This document shows positions 41,170 to 50,296 of a stretch of 64,000 nucleotides of DNA, piece by piece (position 1 is the stretch's first letter; the number at the start of each line of letters is the position of its first letter). The notes under the pieces were generated by a model. The model did not search any database. It had not been told where the DNA came from and was given only the letters and a program-made list of their open reading frames with translations. The stretch covers positions 151,350 to 215,349 of the forward strand of contig CANPYK010000001.1 of assembly GCA_947588605.1 (NCBI GenBank), written 5' to 3'. Origin of the DNA: an uncultured Oscillospiraceae bacterium (GTDB taxonomy: Bacteria; Bacillota; Clostridia; Oscillospirales; Oscillospiraceae). A program made the position numbers and the translations under genes.

Positions 41170-41571
41170 ATGAATATCGCGCTGATGGCACATGACCGGA
41201 AAAAGGAGCTTATGGTGCAATTTTGCATCGCCTACTGCGGGATCCTCTCTCAGCACTCGATCTGCGCAACCTCTACCACCGGAAGGCTGGTGAAGGAGGC
41301 CACAGGGCTGCCCATCGAGCTGTATCTCAGCTGCGACCAGGGCGGCGACCAGCAGATGGCGGCGAGGCTCGCCTACAACGAGCTGGACCTGGTCCTCTTC
41401 TTCTGCGACCCCACCGACCCCAAGGCCATGGCCTCCGCCAACAAGATCGGACGCCTGTGCGACCAGCAGAACGTCCCCTTCGCCACCAACGTCGCCACCG
41501 CCGAGGTCCTCATCCGGGGCCTCAAGGACGGCATGCTGGATTGGCGCGATATCGTCAACCCCAAGAAATGA
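41170..41571 (+). CDS. mgsA: Methylglyoxal synthase
   Basis: Converts dihydroxyacetone phosphate to methylglyoxal as a glycolytic overflow. It has 133 residues, with the family core IALMAHDRKKELMVQFCIAY, STGRLV-type phosphate loop (ATSTTGRLVKEATGL), catalytic region LSCDQGGDQQMAARL and LVLFFCDPTDP. The DQGGD shape differs from the common GPLGGDQQ but keeps the GGDQQ core. An AAGCCGGTGAAGG leader precedes the ATG. Confidence 0.93.
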   Translation: MNIALMAHDRKKELMVQFCIAYCGILSQHSICATSTTGRLVKEATGLPIELYLSCDQGGDQQMAARLAYNELDLVLFFCDPTDPKAMASANKIGRLCDQQNVPFATNVATAEVLIRGLKDGMLDWRDIVNPKK

Positions 41572-41584
41572 CCGGGCGGCCCCA

Positions 41585-41790
41585 ATTTGATGATCATTAA
41601 AAATCGAGCATTTTTTCCGGCGACATGTGCGTCGGAAAAAATACCTTTTGTCGCCCAAGTGTGCCGCTTGCGGCGCGCGCAGGGCGACGGCAGGAAAATT
41701 TCGTGTGAATTCCGCAGAATTCACGCGAAGTTTTCCGCACGTCCCCCTTGTCGAAAAAGGCCAACGGCCTTTTTCGACAGATCAGCCCCC
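41585..41790 (-). repeat. Composite multi-hairpin repeat (inverted copy)
   Basis: Read on the minus strand it has the same order as 31366-31560: a CGAAAAAGGCC/GGCCTTTTTCG hairpin, palindrome AAAATTTCGTGTGAATTC/GAATTCACGCGAAGTTTT (41694-41735, imperfect), GTCGCCC/GGGCGAC, then TTTTTTCCGAC/GTCGCCGGAAAAAA. No gene is present between mgsA and hisS; 41790-41859 adds a CCCCCGC/GCGGGGG stem and the hisS ribosome binding site. Confidence 0.82.
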
Positions 41791-41859
41791 GCTCACCGGG
41801 CGGGGGATTCGTTTGTTAAGCGGGGATTCGTATGTTGATTTGTTAAGGAGAGCTTATTC

Positions 41860-43215
41860 ATGGAACGCATCAAACCACACACCCTCTCGGGCTTTATGGA
41901 GCTTTTGCCGCCCCGGCAGGCGCTGATGGAGCGCATCCTGGAGACGGTCCGGCGGGTGTACGCCCTTTACGGCTTCACGCCGCTGGATACGCCGCTTCTG
42001 GAGGCCAGCGACGTTCTTCTGGCCAAGGGCGGCGGCGAGACGGAAAAGCAGATCTACCGCTTCCAGAAGGGCGACACCGACCTCGCCCTGCGCTTCGACC
42101 TCACCGTGCCGCTGGCCAAATACGTGGCGCTGCACTACGCCGACCTCACCTTCCCCTTCCGCCGGTACCAGATCGGTAAGGTCTACCGGGGGGAGCGGGC
42201 CCAGCGGGGCCGGTTCCGGGAGTTCTACCAGGCGGACATCGACGTCATCGGCGACGGGGAGCTGGACATCATGAACGAGGCGGAGATCCCCTCCGTCATC
42301 TACCGGCTCTTCACGGAGCTGGGGCTTTCCAAATTCGTCATCCGCGTCAATAACCGCAAGCTCCTCACGGGCTTTTACGAGCTGCTGGGCCTGGGCGACA
42401 GGGCCGGGGACATCATGCGCACGGTGGACAAGCTGGAGAAGATAGGCCCGGAGAAGGTCCGGACCATCCTCGTCGACGACCTCTCCATCGCCCCGGCGGA
42501 CGCGGAGAAGATTTTGGCCTTCATGTCCGTCAAGGGCTCCAACGCTCAGGTCCTCACGGCCCTGGAGGCGTACCGGGGGCAAAACGAGACGTTCGATAAG
42601 GGCCTGGAGGAGCTGGGGACCGTGGCGGGGCTTCTCGCGGCCTTCGGCGTGCCGGAGAGCCATTTCGCCCTGGACCTCACCATCGCCAGGGGCCTCGATT
42701 ACTACACCGGCACGGTGTACGAGACATTCCTCACCGACCACCCGGAGGTGGGCTCCGTCTGCTCCGGCGGGCGGTACGACGACCTGGCGGGGTACTATAC
42801 GGACAGGAAGCTCCCCGGCGTGGGCATCTCCATCGGCCTTACGCGGCTTTTTTTCATCCTGGACGACGTGGGGCTCCTCTCCGGCGACGCCCCCACCGCC
42901 CCGGCGGACGTGCTGATCTTACCCATGACCGACGACCCCGCGCCGGCCGTCGCCTTTTCCACGCTCCTGCGCGCGGGTGGCGTCCGGGCCCAGCTTTATG
43001 GGGAAAAGCGGAAATTCAAGGCGAAGATGACCTACGCCAACCGCCTGGGCGTGCCCTTCGTGGCCATCCTCGGCGAGGACGAGATCGCCGCCGGCGAGGT
43101 GAGCATCAAGGACATGGCCACCGGCGAGCAAAAGCGCCTGCCCCTGGGGGAGGCCGCCGGCCTCCTCTCCGCCGTGCTGTCCGGGCGCGGGAGCGTCGCG
43201 CCCGTGAAGGAGTGA
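41860..43215 (+). CDS. hisS: Histidyl-tRNA synthetase
   Basis: Charges tRNA-His. It has 451 residues, with motif 1 (KPHTLSGFMELLPPRQ), motif 2 (RRYQIGKVYRGERAQRGRFR, EFYQADIDVIG), the histidine A loop (ARGLDYYTGTVYE), motif 3 (GVGISIGLTRLFFIL) and a C-terminal anticodon domain. These active motifs favour HisS over the HisZ regulatory paralogue. The ATG follows AAGGAGAGCTTATTC. No T-box was seen upstream. It is followed 3 nt later by a GTG-started gene. Confidence 0.92.
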   Translation: MERIKPHTLSGFMELLPPRQALMERILETVRRVYALYGFTPLDTPLLEASDVLLAKGGGETEKQIYRFQKGDTDLALRFDLTVPLAKYVALHYADLTFPFRRYQIGKVYRGERAQRGRFREFYQADIDVIGDGELDIMNEAEIPSVIYRLFTELGLSKFVIRVNNRKLLTGFYELLGLGDRAGDIMRTVDKLEKIGPEKVRTILVDDLSIAPADAEKILAFMSVKGSNAQVLTALEAYRGQNETFDKGLEELGTVAGLLAAFGVPESHFALDLTIARGLDYYTGTVYETFLTDHPEVGSVCSGGRYDDLAGYYTDRKLPGVGISIGLTRLFFILDDVGLLSGDAPTAPADVLILPMTDDPAPAVAFSTLLRAGGVRAQLYGEKRKFKAKMTYANRLGVPFVAILGEDEIAAGEVSIKDMATGEQKRLPLGEAAGLLSAVLSGRGSVAPVKE

Positions 43216-43218
43216 CCG

Positions 43219-43734
43219 GTGAGCGGCCGGCACGCGGCGATCATCGCCGCCATTCTGGTGGCCGCCCTTTTGGCGGTGGGGCTCATCCTCCTGCGGCCCA
43301 TGGCCCCGGAAAACTACGCCTCCGGGGTGTTCAGCTTTGAGGCGGTGACGGAGATCCGGGTCTCCGCCGGGACCTACGCCCTGGATTCCGCCGCCGCGGT
43401 GCTGGCGGTGGGACCGGAGGACGAGGCCTTTGAGGAGCTCATCGGGCTCTTCGACGGGAAGGGCTTCGGGCGGACCTTCGCCTCCCTCTTCACCTCGGAA
43501 GCCCCGGTGGCGCGGGTGGGGGACCCCTATTTCCACGTCACCTTCCTGTGCGGCGGCAACGGCGCGTCCCTCACCGCCGCCTGTCAGGGCGCGGACCTGC
43601 GCCTCACCGGCGACACCACCGTGGCCGTCACCGCCCAGAATAAGGAAAGCTGGTGCGCCAGCGTCCACGACGCCATCCTGGCCCTCTACCCCGAGCCGGA
43701 GCCGGGACCCGACGAGACGACCGAACCCTCTTAA
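43219..43734 (+). CDS. Membrane-anchored protein of unknown function
   Basis: 171 residues, starting with GTG just after hisS. One N-terminal transmembrane segment (AAIIAAILVAALLAVGLILL) is followed by an extracytoplasmic domain and an acidic Pro-rich tail (YPEPEPGPDETTEPS). I do not recognise the family. It lies between hisS and aspS, a pair that is usually adjacent in Firmicutes, so it is an insertion into that set. Confidence 0.7.
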   Translation: MSGRHAAIIAAILVAALLAVGLILLRPMAPENYASGVFSFEAVTEIRVSAGTYALDSAAAVLAVGPEDEAFEELIGLFDGKGFGRTFASLFTSEAPVARVGDPYFHVTFLCGGNGASLTAACQGADLRLTGDTTVAVTAQNKESWCASVHDAILALYPEPEPGPDETTEPS

Positions 43735-43770
43735 AACGTGAGGGAAAAGATAGAAATTGGAGTGATCAAC

Positions 43771-45546
43771 ATGGTTCAATCACGCACCCATACCTGCGGG
43801 GAGCTTCGCCTTTCCGACGCCGGCAAGACCGTGCGTCTTTGCGGGTGGCTGGAGAATGTCCGCGCCGTCAGCGCCAATCTCGCCTTCCTCGTCCTCCGGG
43901 ACTTCTACGGCACCACGCAGATCGTGGTGGAGGACGAGGCGCTTTTGGCCCAGGTCAGGACTGTCAACAAGGAATCCACCGTCGCCGTCAACGGCGTGGT
44001 CCGGGAGCGCAGCAGCAAGAACCCCAACCTCCCCACCGGCGACATCGAGGTGGTCCCCGCCTCCATCGAGCTTTTGGGCCGGTGCCGGTATAACGAGCTG
44101 CCCTTCCAGATAAGCCGCTCCAAGGAGGCCGACGAGTCCATCCGGCTCAAGTACCGGTATCTCGACCTCCGCAACCCCGAGGTGAAAAAGAACATCGTCC
44201 TGCGCTCCAAGGTCGTGGCCGCCCTGCGCTCCGCCATGATCGACGAGGGCTTTTTGGAGATCGCCACCCCTATCCTCACCGCCTCGTCTCCCGAGGGGGC
44301 GCGGGACTATCTGGTGCCCTCCCGCAAGCACCCCGGCAAGTTCTACGCTCTGCCCCAGGCGCCCCAGCAGTTCAAGCAGCTCCTCATGACCTCCGGCTTC
44401 GACCGGTACTTCCAGATCGCCCCCTGCTTCCGGGACGAGGACGCCCGGGGCGACCGGAGCCCAGGGGAATTTTACCAGCTGGACATGGAGATGGCCTTCG
44501 CCTCCCAGGAGGACGTTTTAGCCGTCCTGGAGCGGGTGCTGGTGCCCATCTTTGAAAAATACGGCAAATTTAGCCGCGTCTCCCAGGCCCCCTTCCGGCA
44601 CATCAAGTACCTGGACGCCCTGGAGAAGTACGGCACCGACAAGCCGGACCTGCGTATCGACCTGGAGATCGCCGACGCCACCGCGCTCCTTGGCGGCATC
44701 GGCTTCGGGCCCTTCGAGGGCCAGACCGTCAAGGCCATCGTGGTCACGGACTTCACCGCCACCCGCAAGCAGATCGACAAGCTCTGCGCCGACACTGAGG
44801 TCCAGGCCGGCCAAAAGCCCTACTGGTTCCGGGTGGACGAGACGGGGGCCCTGGTGGGCGGCATCGCCAAATTCGTGGAGCCGGTGAAGGACGCGGTCGT
44901 TGCCGCCCTTGGGCTCAAGCCCGGGTGCTTCGTGGGCCTTGCCGCCGGGAAGCTCTCCGCCGCGCAGAAGACCGCCGGCGTCATGCGCGTGAAGCTCGGC
45001 GCGCTGTGCCCCAATCATATGGATAAAGAGCAGTACGCCTTTTGCTGGATCGTGGACTTCCCCATGTACGAGATCGGGGAGGAGTCCGGGGAGCTGGAGT
45101 TTTGCCACAACCCCTTCTCCATGCCCAGCGGCGGGCTGGAGGTCCTGCAAAAGGCCGCGTCCGGTGAGCTCGACCCCCTCACCATCACCGCCAACCAGTA
45201 CGACCTGGTGATCAACGGCTACGAATCCGCCTCCGGCGCGGTGCGCAACCACGACCCGGAGATCATGGTGGAGGCGTTCAAGCTGGTGCGTCTCGGCGAG
45301 GAGGACGTGAAGAAGAAGTTCCCCGCCATGTACAACGCCTTCTGCTACGGCGCGCCCCCGCACGCCGGCGCGGCCCCCGGCGTGGACCGGATCATCATGC
45401 TCCTCACCGGCGAGGAGCTCATCCGCGAGGTCATCGCCTTCCCCATGAACAAGTCCGCCCAGGACGTGATGATGGGCGCGCCGGGGGAGGTCACCGAACA
45501 GCAGCTCAAGGAGCTGAGCATCGCCGTCACGGCTAAGGAGGAATAA
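43771..45546 (+). CDS. aspS: Aspartyl-tRNA synthetase
   Basis: Charges tRNA-Asp. It has 591 residues: an OB-fold anticodon domain (VRLCGWLENVRAVSANLAFL), the class II core with YRYLDLRNPEVKKNI, QAPQQFKQLLMTSGFDRYFQ, FRDEDARGDRSPGEFYQLD, a GAD insertion domain, and motif 3 PPHAGAAPGVDRIIMLL. The length and GAD domain mark the bacterial type. The ATG at 43771 is chosen because GGAGTGATCAAC precedes it and the N-terminus VQSRTHTCGELR is conserved. Confidence 0.95.
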   Translation: MVQSRTHTCGELRLSDAGKTVRLCGWLENVRAVSANLAFLVLRDFYGTTQIVVEDEALLAQVRTVNKESTVAVNGVVRERSSKNPNLPTGDIEVVPASIELLGRCRYNELPFQISRSKEADESIRLKYRYLDLRNPEVKKNIVLRSKVVAALRSAMIDEGFLEIATPILTASSPEGARDYLVPSRKHPGKFYALPQAPQQFKQLLMTSGFDRYFQIAPCFRDEDARGDRSPGEFYQLDMEMAFASQEDVLAVLERVLVPIFEKYGKFSRVSQAPFRHIKYLDALEKYGTDKPDLRIDLEIADATALLGGIGFGPFEGQTVKAIVVTDFTATRKQIDKLCADTEVQAGQKPYWFRVDETGALVGGIAKFVEPVKDAVVAALGLKPGCFVGLAAGKLSAAQKTAGVMRVKLGALCPNHMDKEQYAFCWIVDFPMYEIGEESGELEFCHNPFSMPSGGLEVLQKAASGELDPLTITANQYDLVINGYESASGAVRNHDPEIMVEAFKLVRLGEEDVKKKFPAMYNAFCYGAPPHAGAAPGVDRIIMLLTGEELIREVIAFPMNKSAQDVMMGAPGEVTEQQLKELSIAVTAKEE

Positions 45547-45548
45547 GA

Positions 45549-47267
45549 ATGCCCGACAACGCCCTGAAATTCCCCGATATGCCCTACGAGCGCCCGGACC
45601 TGGAGGGCCTGAAGGACCTCTACCGGGATCACATCCGCCGCCTTCGCGAGGCGAAGACCTACGAGGAGGCCCGCGCGGTGTTCCTCTCCTCCGAGGAGGC
45701 GGACCGGCGGGTGTCCACCCAGTCCACCCTGGCCTCCATCCGCCACGATATCGACACCCGGGACGAATTCTACGACGGCGAGGCGTCCTTCTGGGACGGG
45801 GCGTGGCCGGAGCTTGCGGAGCTCGGCCAGCAGTGGAACCTGGCGCTCCTGGAATCCCCCTTCCGGCCCCAATTCGAGGCGGAGTACGGCAAACTCATGT
45901 TCCTCAATACCGAGATCGCCCTGCGGACCTTCTGTCCCGAGAACGTCCCCCTCATGAAGCGGGAAAACGAGCTGACCACGCAGTATTCCAAGCTCCTGGC
46001 CTCGGCGCAGATCGAGTTCGAGGGCAAGACCTACACCCACTCCCAGATGACCCCCTTCAAGACCGACCCGGACGACGCGCGGCGCCTTGCCGCCTGGAAG
46101 GCCCAGGGCCGGTGGTACAAGGACCATCAGGCGGACCTGGACCGCATCTACGACGAGCTGGTGAAGCTCCGGGACCAAATGGGCAAAAATCTGGGCTACA
46201 AAAACTACATCCCCCTGGGCTACGACCGCATGGGCCGCAACTGCTACGACAAGGCGGACGTGGAGCGCTTCCGCGAGGCCGTCCGGAAGTACCTGGTGCC
46301 CGTGGCGGACGAGATCTACCGCCGTCAGGCCGCGCGCCTGGGCGTTCGGTACCCCCTGAGCTTTGCCGACGAGGCCCTCTCCTTCCGCTCCGGCAACCCC
46401 AGGCCCCAGGGCACAGCGGAGGATATCCTGGCGGCGGGGAGGAAGTTCTATTCCGAGCTCTCCCCGGAGACGAAGGAATTTTTCGACACCATGCTGGACC
46501 GCAAGCTCATGGACGTGCTCTCCACCGAGGGCAAGGCCGGCGGCGGGTACTGCACGGACCTGGGGGCGTACAAGGTCCCCTTCATCTTCGCCAACTTCAA
46601 CGGCACCGAGGGCGACGTCACCGTCGTCACCCACGAGGCCGGCCACGCCTTCGCCTACTGGATGAACCGGGACCGGGTGCCCGCGAGCGCGGCCTGGCCC
46701 TCCATGGAGGGGTGCGAGGTCCACTCCATGTCCATGGAGTTCATGGCCTGGCCCTGGGCGGAGGACTTCTTCGGCGAGGACGCCCGGAAGTTCCGCTACA
46801 GCCACCTGGCCGAGGCCATCACCTTCATCCCCTACGGCACCCTGGTGGACCACTTCCAGCACGAGGTCTACGAGCACCCGGAGATGACGCCCCGTGAGCG
46901 CCATGAGACGTGGAAGCGCCTTCTCGGCGTCTATCAGCCCTGGCTGCGCCTGGACGGCGACATCCCCTTCTACGCCGACGGGGAGGGCTGGCAGCGGCAG
47001 AGCCACATCTATGAAAGCCCCTTCTACTACATCGACTACTGCCTGGCCCAGACCGTGTCCCTGGAGTTCTGGGCGCTTTTGCAGGAGGACAGCAAAGCCG
47101 CCTGGGAGCGCTACATGGCCTACACCCGCCAGGGCGGCAGCCGCGTCTTCACCGAGCTTCTCCAAAACGCCGGCCTCGAGAGCCCCTTCGACGGCGCGAC
47201 CCTCCGGGGCGTCTGCGAAAAGGCCGCCCGGTGGCTGGAGACGTACGACCTCACGGGCATCCGGTGA
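45549..47267 (+). CDS. M3-family oligoendopeptidase
   Basis: A 572-residue zinc metallopeptidase of the PepF/M3 type. The zinc motif is VTHEAGHAFAYW (HExxH) near residue 360, with the third ligand Glu in the following MEGCEVHSMSMEFMAWPW. It starts 3 nt after the aspS stop, with AAGGAGGAATAAG as ribosome binding site. A strong antisense promoter lies just beyond its stop. Confidence 0.92.
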   Translation: MPDNALKFPDMPYERPDLEGLKDLYRDHIRRLREAKTYEEARAVFLSSEEADRRVSTQSTLASIRHDIDTRDEFYDGEASFWDGAWPELAELGQQWNLALLESPFRPQFEAEYGKLMFLNTEIALRTFCPENVPLMKRENELTTQYSKLLASAQIEFEGKTYTHSQMTPFKTDPDDARRLAAWKAQGRWYKDHQADLDRIYDELVKLRDQMGKNLGYKNYIPLGYDRMGRNCYDKADVERFREAVRKYLVPVADEIYRRQAARLGVRYPLSFADEALSFRSGNPRPQGTAEDILAAGRKFYSELSPETKEFFDTMLDRKLMDVLSTEGKAGGGYCTDLGAYKVPFIFANFNGTEGDVTVVTHEAGHAFAYWMNRDRVPASAAWPSMEGCEVHSMSMEFMAWPWAEDFFGEDARKFRYSHLAEAITFIPYGTLVDHFQHEVYEHPEMTPRERHETWKRLLGVYQPWLRLDGDIPFYADGEGWQRQSHIYESPFYYIDYCLAQTVSLEFWALLQEDSKAAWERYMAYTRQGGSRVFTELLQNAGLESPFDGATLRGVCEKAARWLETYDLTGIR

Positions 47268-47271
47268 GTGG

Positions 47272-47300
47272 ATTATACCACAAAATAAGCAAATTGTCAA
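47272..47300 (-). promoter_or_regulatory. Consensus promoter directed antisense into the M3 peptidase gene
   Basis: On the minus strand TTGACA, 17 bases, TATAAT, a perfect match. The predicted start (about 47265) is at the stop codon of the peptidase gene, so any RNA would be antisense to it. Sequence and spacer nearly equal the promoter at 33859-33887. No minus-strand gene lies downstream. Confidence 0.8.
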
Positions 47301-47319
47301 GTATTTTTTAGTAAAATAA

Positions 47320-47480
47320 CGTACGGGCGGGTTCCAAACCCGCCCGCGTTTTTCAGGACCGCTCAGTCATCCCACCTTCGCTGCCCCCTGCCCCCCCCTA
47401 CGAGGAGGGGGCAAAAAAGGTTGCGGCTGCGCCGCAGATTTGATTTGCCCGCGCGGCGGGGACGGGGGACCGGAGGCTTA
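47320..47480. repeat. GC-rich intergenic repeat island 2
   Basis: The module order CGTACGGGCGGGTTCCAAACC, CTACGAGGAGGGGGC, AAAGGTTGCGGC, GATTTGCCCGCGCGGCGGGG repeats that of the other islands. No gene is seen in 47301-47550. Confidence 0.75.
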
Positions 47481-47569
47481 TGGGACGAAAAAATCGCAGC
47501 GTAGTTGGCTTTTGCGGTTTATTTTTCCGAAACTCTGTGATACACTGAAGGGTGGAAGGACGTGATCGA

Positions 47570-48094
47570 ATGAAAAAGCTTGTTTTGGTGGCGTTGGCGC
47601 TGGCGCTGGCGGTTTGCGCGGCGGGGTGCGGCGGGGAGAAGTCCGAGACCGCCGGCGGGGTACCGGAGGCGCCGAAAACGGCGGAGCTCCGGGGCGAGGG
47701 GTGGTCCCTTACCTACGACCCGGCGCTTTTTGAGGCCGACGGGGACGCGACGGTCCGCTACATCGGGGCCGACTCGCCCATGCCGGTGTATCTCACCGTC
47801 CAGATCTACCCCGATTACACCGCCGGGAAGCTGGCCGAGGGGCTGGCCCTCCAGTCCGGCGACGACAGCGTCAGGGCGGAGGACGCCGCGGTGGGTCGGG
47901 ACAGCCTCCCCGCCAAGACGGTGACGGTGCGGCAGGTGGTGGGGGAGATCTCCGAGGTCACCCAGATCCAACACTTTTACGCCGTGGATCTGGCCGCCGG
48001 CAGTCTCCTCATCGAGATCGGGACCTACGACGGCGCGCCGGCGGCGGCCCGGGAGGGCCTGGACGCCATGCTGGCCTCCTTTGCCCTGACGTGA
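47570..48094 (+). CDS. Putative lipoprotein
   Basis: 174 residues with a short signal peptide (MKKLVLVALALALAV) and a lipobox AAGC (CAAGCGG, cysteine near residue 20). The rest is a globular extracytoplasmic domain (EGWSLTYDPALFEADGDATV). No family recognised. The ATG at 47570 is chosen since the Lys-Lys signal start follows; GGAAGGACGTGATCG lies upstream. A MATE exporter follows after 19 nt. Confidence 0.8.
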   Translation: MKKLVLVALALALAVCAAGCGGEKSETAGGVPEAPKTAELRGEGWSLTYDPALFEADGDATVRYIGADSPMPVYLTVQIYPDYTAGKLAEGLALQSGDDSVRAEDAAVGRDSLPAKTVTVRQVVGEISEVTQIQHFYAVDLAAGSLLIEIGTYDGAPAAAREGLDAMLASFALT

Positions 48095-48113
48095 GCGCTG
48101 GTGACAGAGAGAC

Positions 48114-49472
48114 ATGGAAAAGGACAACGAGTTTCTCGGCGCCGAGCCCGTAGGGCGGCTTCTCTGGCGGCTGGCCATCCCCACCATCGCGGCGCAGGTC
48201 ATCAATATGCTCTACAACGTGGTGGACCGCATCTACATAGGCCACATGGGGGCGGAGGGGGACATGGCGCTCACCGGCGTGGGCGTGGCCATGCCCGTCA
48301 TCCTCTTCATCTCCGCCTTCGCCGCCCTCATCTCCAGCGGCGGCGCGCCCAGGGCGTCCATCTTCATGGGGCGCGGGGACACCCGCGCGGCCGAGCGCAC
48401 CATGGGCGGGTGCTTCACGGCGCAGATCGCCGTCTCCCTGGTGCTGACGGCGGTGCTGGTCGTCTGGAACCGGCCCCTGCTCCTCACCTTCGGGGCCAGC
48501 GAGAACACCATCGGCTACGCCGCCGACTACATGGGCGTCTACGCCCTGGGGACCCTCTTTGTGGAGGTGACGCTGGGGATGAACGCCTTCATCACCGCCC
48601 AGGGCTTCGCCAAAACGGGGATGCTCACGGTGCTCATCGGCGCGGTGTGCAACATCGCCTTAGACCCCCTCTTCATCTTCGCCTTCCACATGGGCGTCCG
48701 GGGCGCGGCGCTGGCCACGGTACTGTCCCAGGCCGTCTCGGCGGTGTGGGTGACCTGGTTTCTGGCCCGGGGCAAGTCCATCCTGCGCTTGAACCGGGAT
48801 TCCCTGAAGCTCCGGCCCCGCCTCATCGCGCCCTGCGTGGCGCTGGGCGTGGCGCCCTTTGTGATGCAGGCCAGCGAGAGCGTCATCACCGTGTGCTTCA
48901 ACGCCTCCCTTTTGAAATACGGCTCCGACGTGGCGGTGGGGAGCATGACCATCCTCTACTCCGTCATGCAGTTCGCCATGATGCCCCTCCAGGGCCTGGC
49001 CCAGGGGGCCCAGCCCATCACCAGCTACAACTTCGGCGCGAAAAACGCCCCCCGCGTCCGGGAGGTGTTCCGGCGGCTTCTCACTGTGAGCCTCATCTAT
49101 TCCACCGCCCTGTGGGCGCTGGTCATGGCCTTTCCCCGGACGTTCGTGACCATGTTCAACTCCGACCCCGGCCTTGTGGACTACGCCTCCCGGGCGCTGC
49201 GGATCTACTGCGCGGTGCTCTTCCTCTTCGGGGCGCAGATCGCCTGCCAGATGACCTTTGTGAGCCTTGGCAAGGCCGCCATCAGCGCCGTGGTGGCGGT
49301 GGTGCGGAAATTCGTCCTGCTCCTGCCCCTCATCTACCTCATGCCCGCCCTCATGGCGGACAAGGCCACGGCGGTGTATCTGGCCGAGCCCATCGCGGAC
49401 TTTTTGGCGGTGAGCTTCACGGTGACCAGCTTCGCCATCGTCTTCCGCAAGGCCATGAAACGTATTGAATAG
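48114..49472 (+). CDS. MATE-family efflux transporter
   Basis: 452 residues and about 12 transmembrane helices in the two-bundle MATE arrangement. Family motifs include RLLWRLAIPTIAAQVINMLY near the N-terminus and LQGLAQGAQPITSYNFGAKN in the second half. It is intact, in contrast to the frameshifted MATE at 11737-13160, and differs from it in sequence. A polysaccharide deacetylase gene follows after 11 nt. Confidence 0.93.
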   Translation: MEKDNEFLGAEPVGRLLWRLAIPTIAAQVINMLYNVVDRIYIGHMGAEGDMALTGVGVAMPVILFISAFAALISSGGAPRASIFMGRGDTRAAERTMGGCFTAQIAVSLVLTAVLVVWNRPLLLTFGASENTIGYAADYMGVYALGTLFVEVTLGMNAFITAQGFAKTGMLTVLIGAVCNIALDPLFIFAFHMGVRGAALATVLSQAVSAVWVTWFLARGKSILRLNRDSLKLRPRLIAPCVALGVAPFVMQASESVITVCFNASLLKYGSDVAVGSMTILYSVMQFAMMPLQGLAQGAQPITSYNFGAKNAPRVREVFRRLLTVSLIYSTALWALVMAFPRTFVTMFNSDPGLVDYASRALRIYCAVLFLFGAQIACQMTFVSLGKAAISAVVAVVRKFVLLLPLIYLMPALMADKATAVYLAEPIADFLAVSFTVTSFAIVFRKAMKRIE

Positions 49473-49483
49473 GAGGAATCTTT

Positions 49484-50296
49484 ATGTCTCTCCCCCCGCT
49501 TCGCAGCATCTACACCTGCTTCCCCGGCGGCAAACACAAGGTCCTGACCATGAGCTACGACGACGGCAAGACCGAGGACCGCAGGCTCGTGGATATCTTC
49601 AACCGGCACGGCATCCGCGGGACCTTCAACGTCAACGCCGGCCTCCAGGGCGACCCCCGGCGCATCCCCTTTTCCGAGTACCGGGACCTCTACGCCGGCC
49701 ACGAGATCGCCTGCCACACCTACACCCACCCCACCATCGCCCGGGAGCCCCTGACCGAGGTGGCCCGCCAGGTCCTGCGGGACCGGATGGAGCTGGAGGA
49801 CGTGGTGGGCCGCCCCGTCCGGGGCCTTGCCTACCCCAACGGGTCCTGGTCCAAGGAGATCATGGAGCTTCTGCCCATGCTGGGCATCCGCTACGCCCGG
49901 GTGGTGCCCACCACGGGGAGCTTCGACATGCCCGAAAACTTCCTTTGCTGGCACGCCACCTGCCACCACAACGGCCCGCTTCTGGAGCTGGGGGAGCGGT
50001 TTACCCAGCTTTTCAAGACCCAGTATCTCTACATGATGTACGTCTGGGGCCACAGCTACGAGTTCGCCGACCGGGACAACTGGGACGTGATGGAAAATTT
50101 CTGCGCCCTGGTGGGCGGCCGGGAGGACATTTGGTACGCCACCAACATCGAGATCGTAGACTACCTGGACGCCGCCTCGCGCCTCCAGTTCACCGCCGCC
50201 GCCGATAAGGTCTACAACCCCAGCGCCACCCCCGTCTGGCTGGAGGTGGACAAGCGCCACATAGAGATCCCGGCGGGGGAGCTGGCGGACCTGTGA
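49484..50296 (+). CDS. Polysaccharide deacetylase (NodB-like) family protein
   Basis: 270 residues. The NodB metal site appears as TMSYDDGKTEDRR (motif 1 Asp-Asp) and EIACHTYTHPTIAR (motif 2 His-x-x-x-His). A conserved histidine region near the end (VWGHSYEFAD) follows. There is no signal peptide, so the substrate may be intracellular or the fold may be repurposed. The ATG has TAGGAGGAATCTTT upstream. Confidence 0.85.
   Translation: MSLPPLRSIYTCFPGGKHKVLTMSYDDGKTEDRRLVDIFNRHGIRGTFNVNAGLQGDPRRIPFSEYRDLYAGHEIACHTYTHPTIAREPLTEVARQVLRDRMELEDVVGRPVRGLAYPNGSWSKEIMELLPMLGIRYARVVPTTGSFDMPENFLCWHATCHHNGPLLELGERFTQLFKTQYLYMMYVWGHSYEFADRDNWDVMENFCALVGGREDIWYATNIEIVDYLDAASRLQFTAAADKVYNPSATPVWLEVDKRHIEIPAGELADL

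Noticed and set aside
41572..41859. T-box or other amino acid riboswitch in front of hisS
   Set aside because: No AGGGTGGNACCGCG-type motif or specifier loop was found; the region is a composite repeat plus a short leader.
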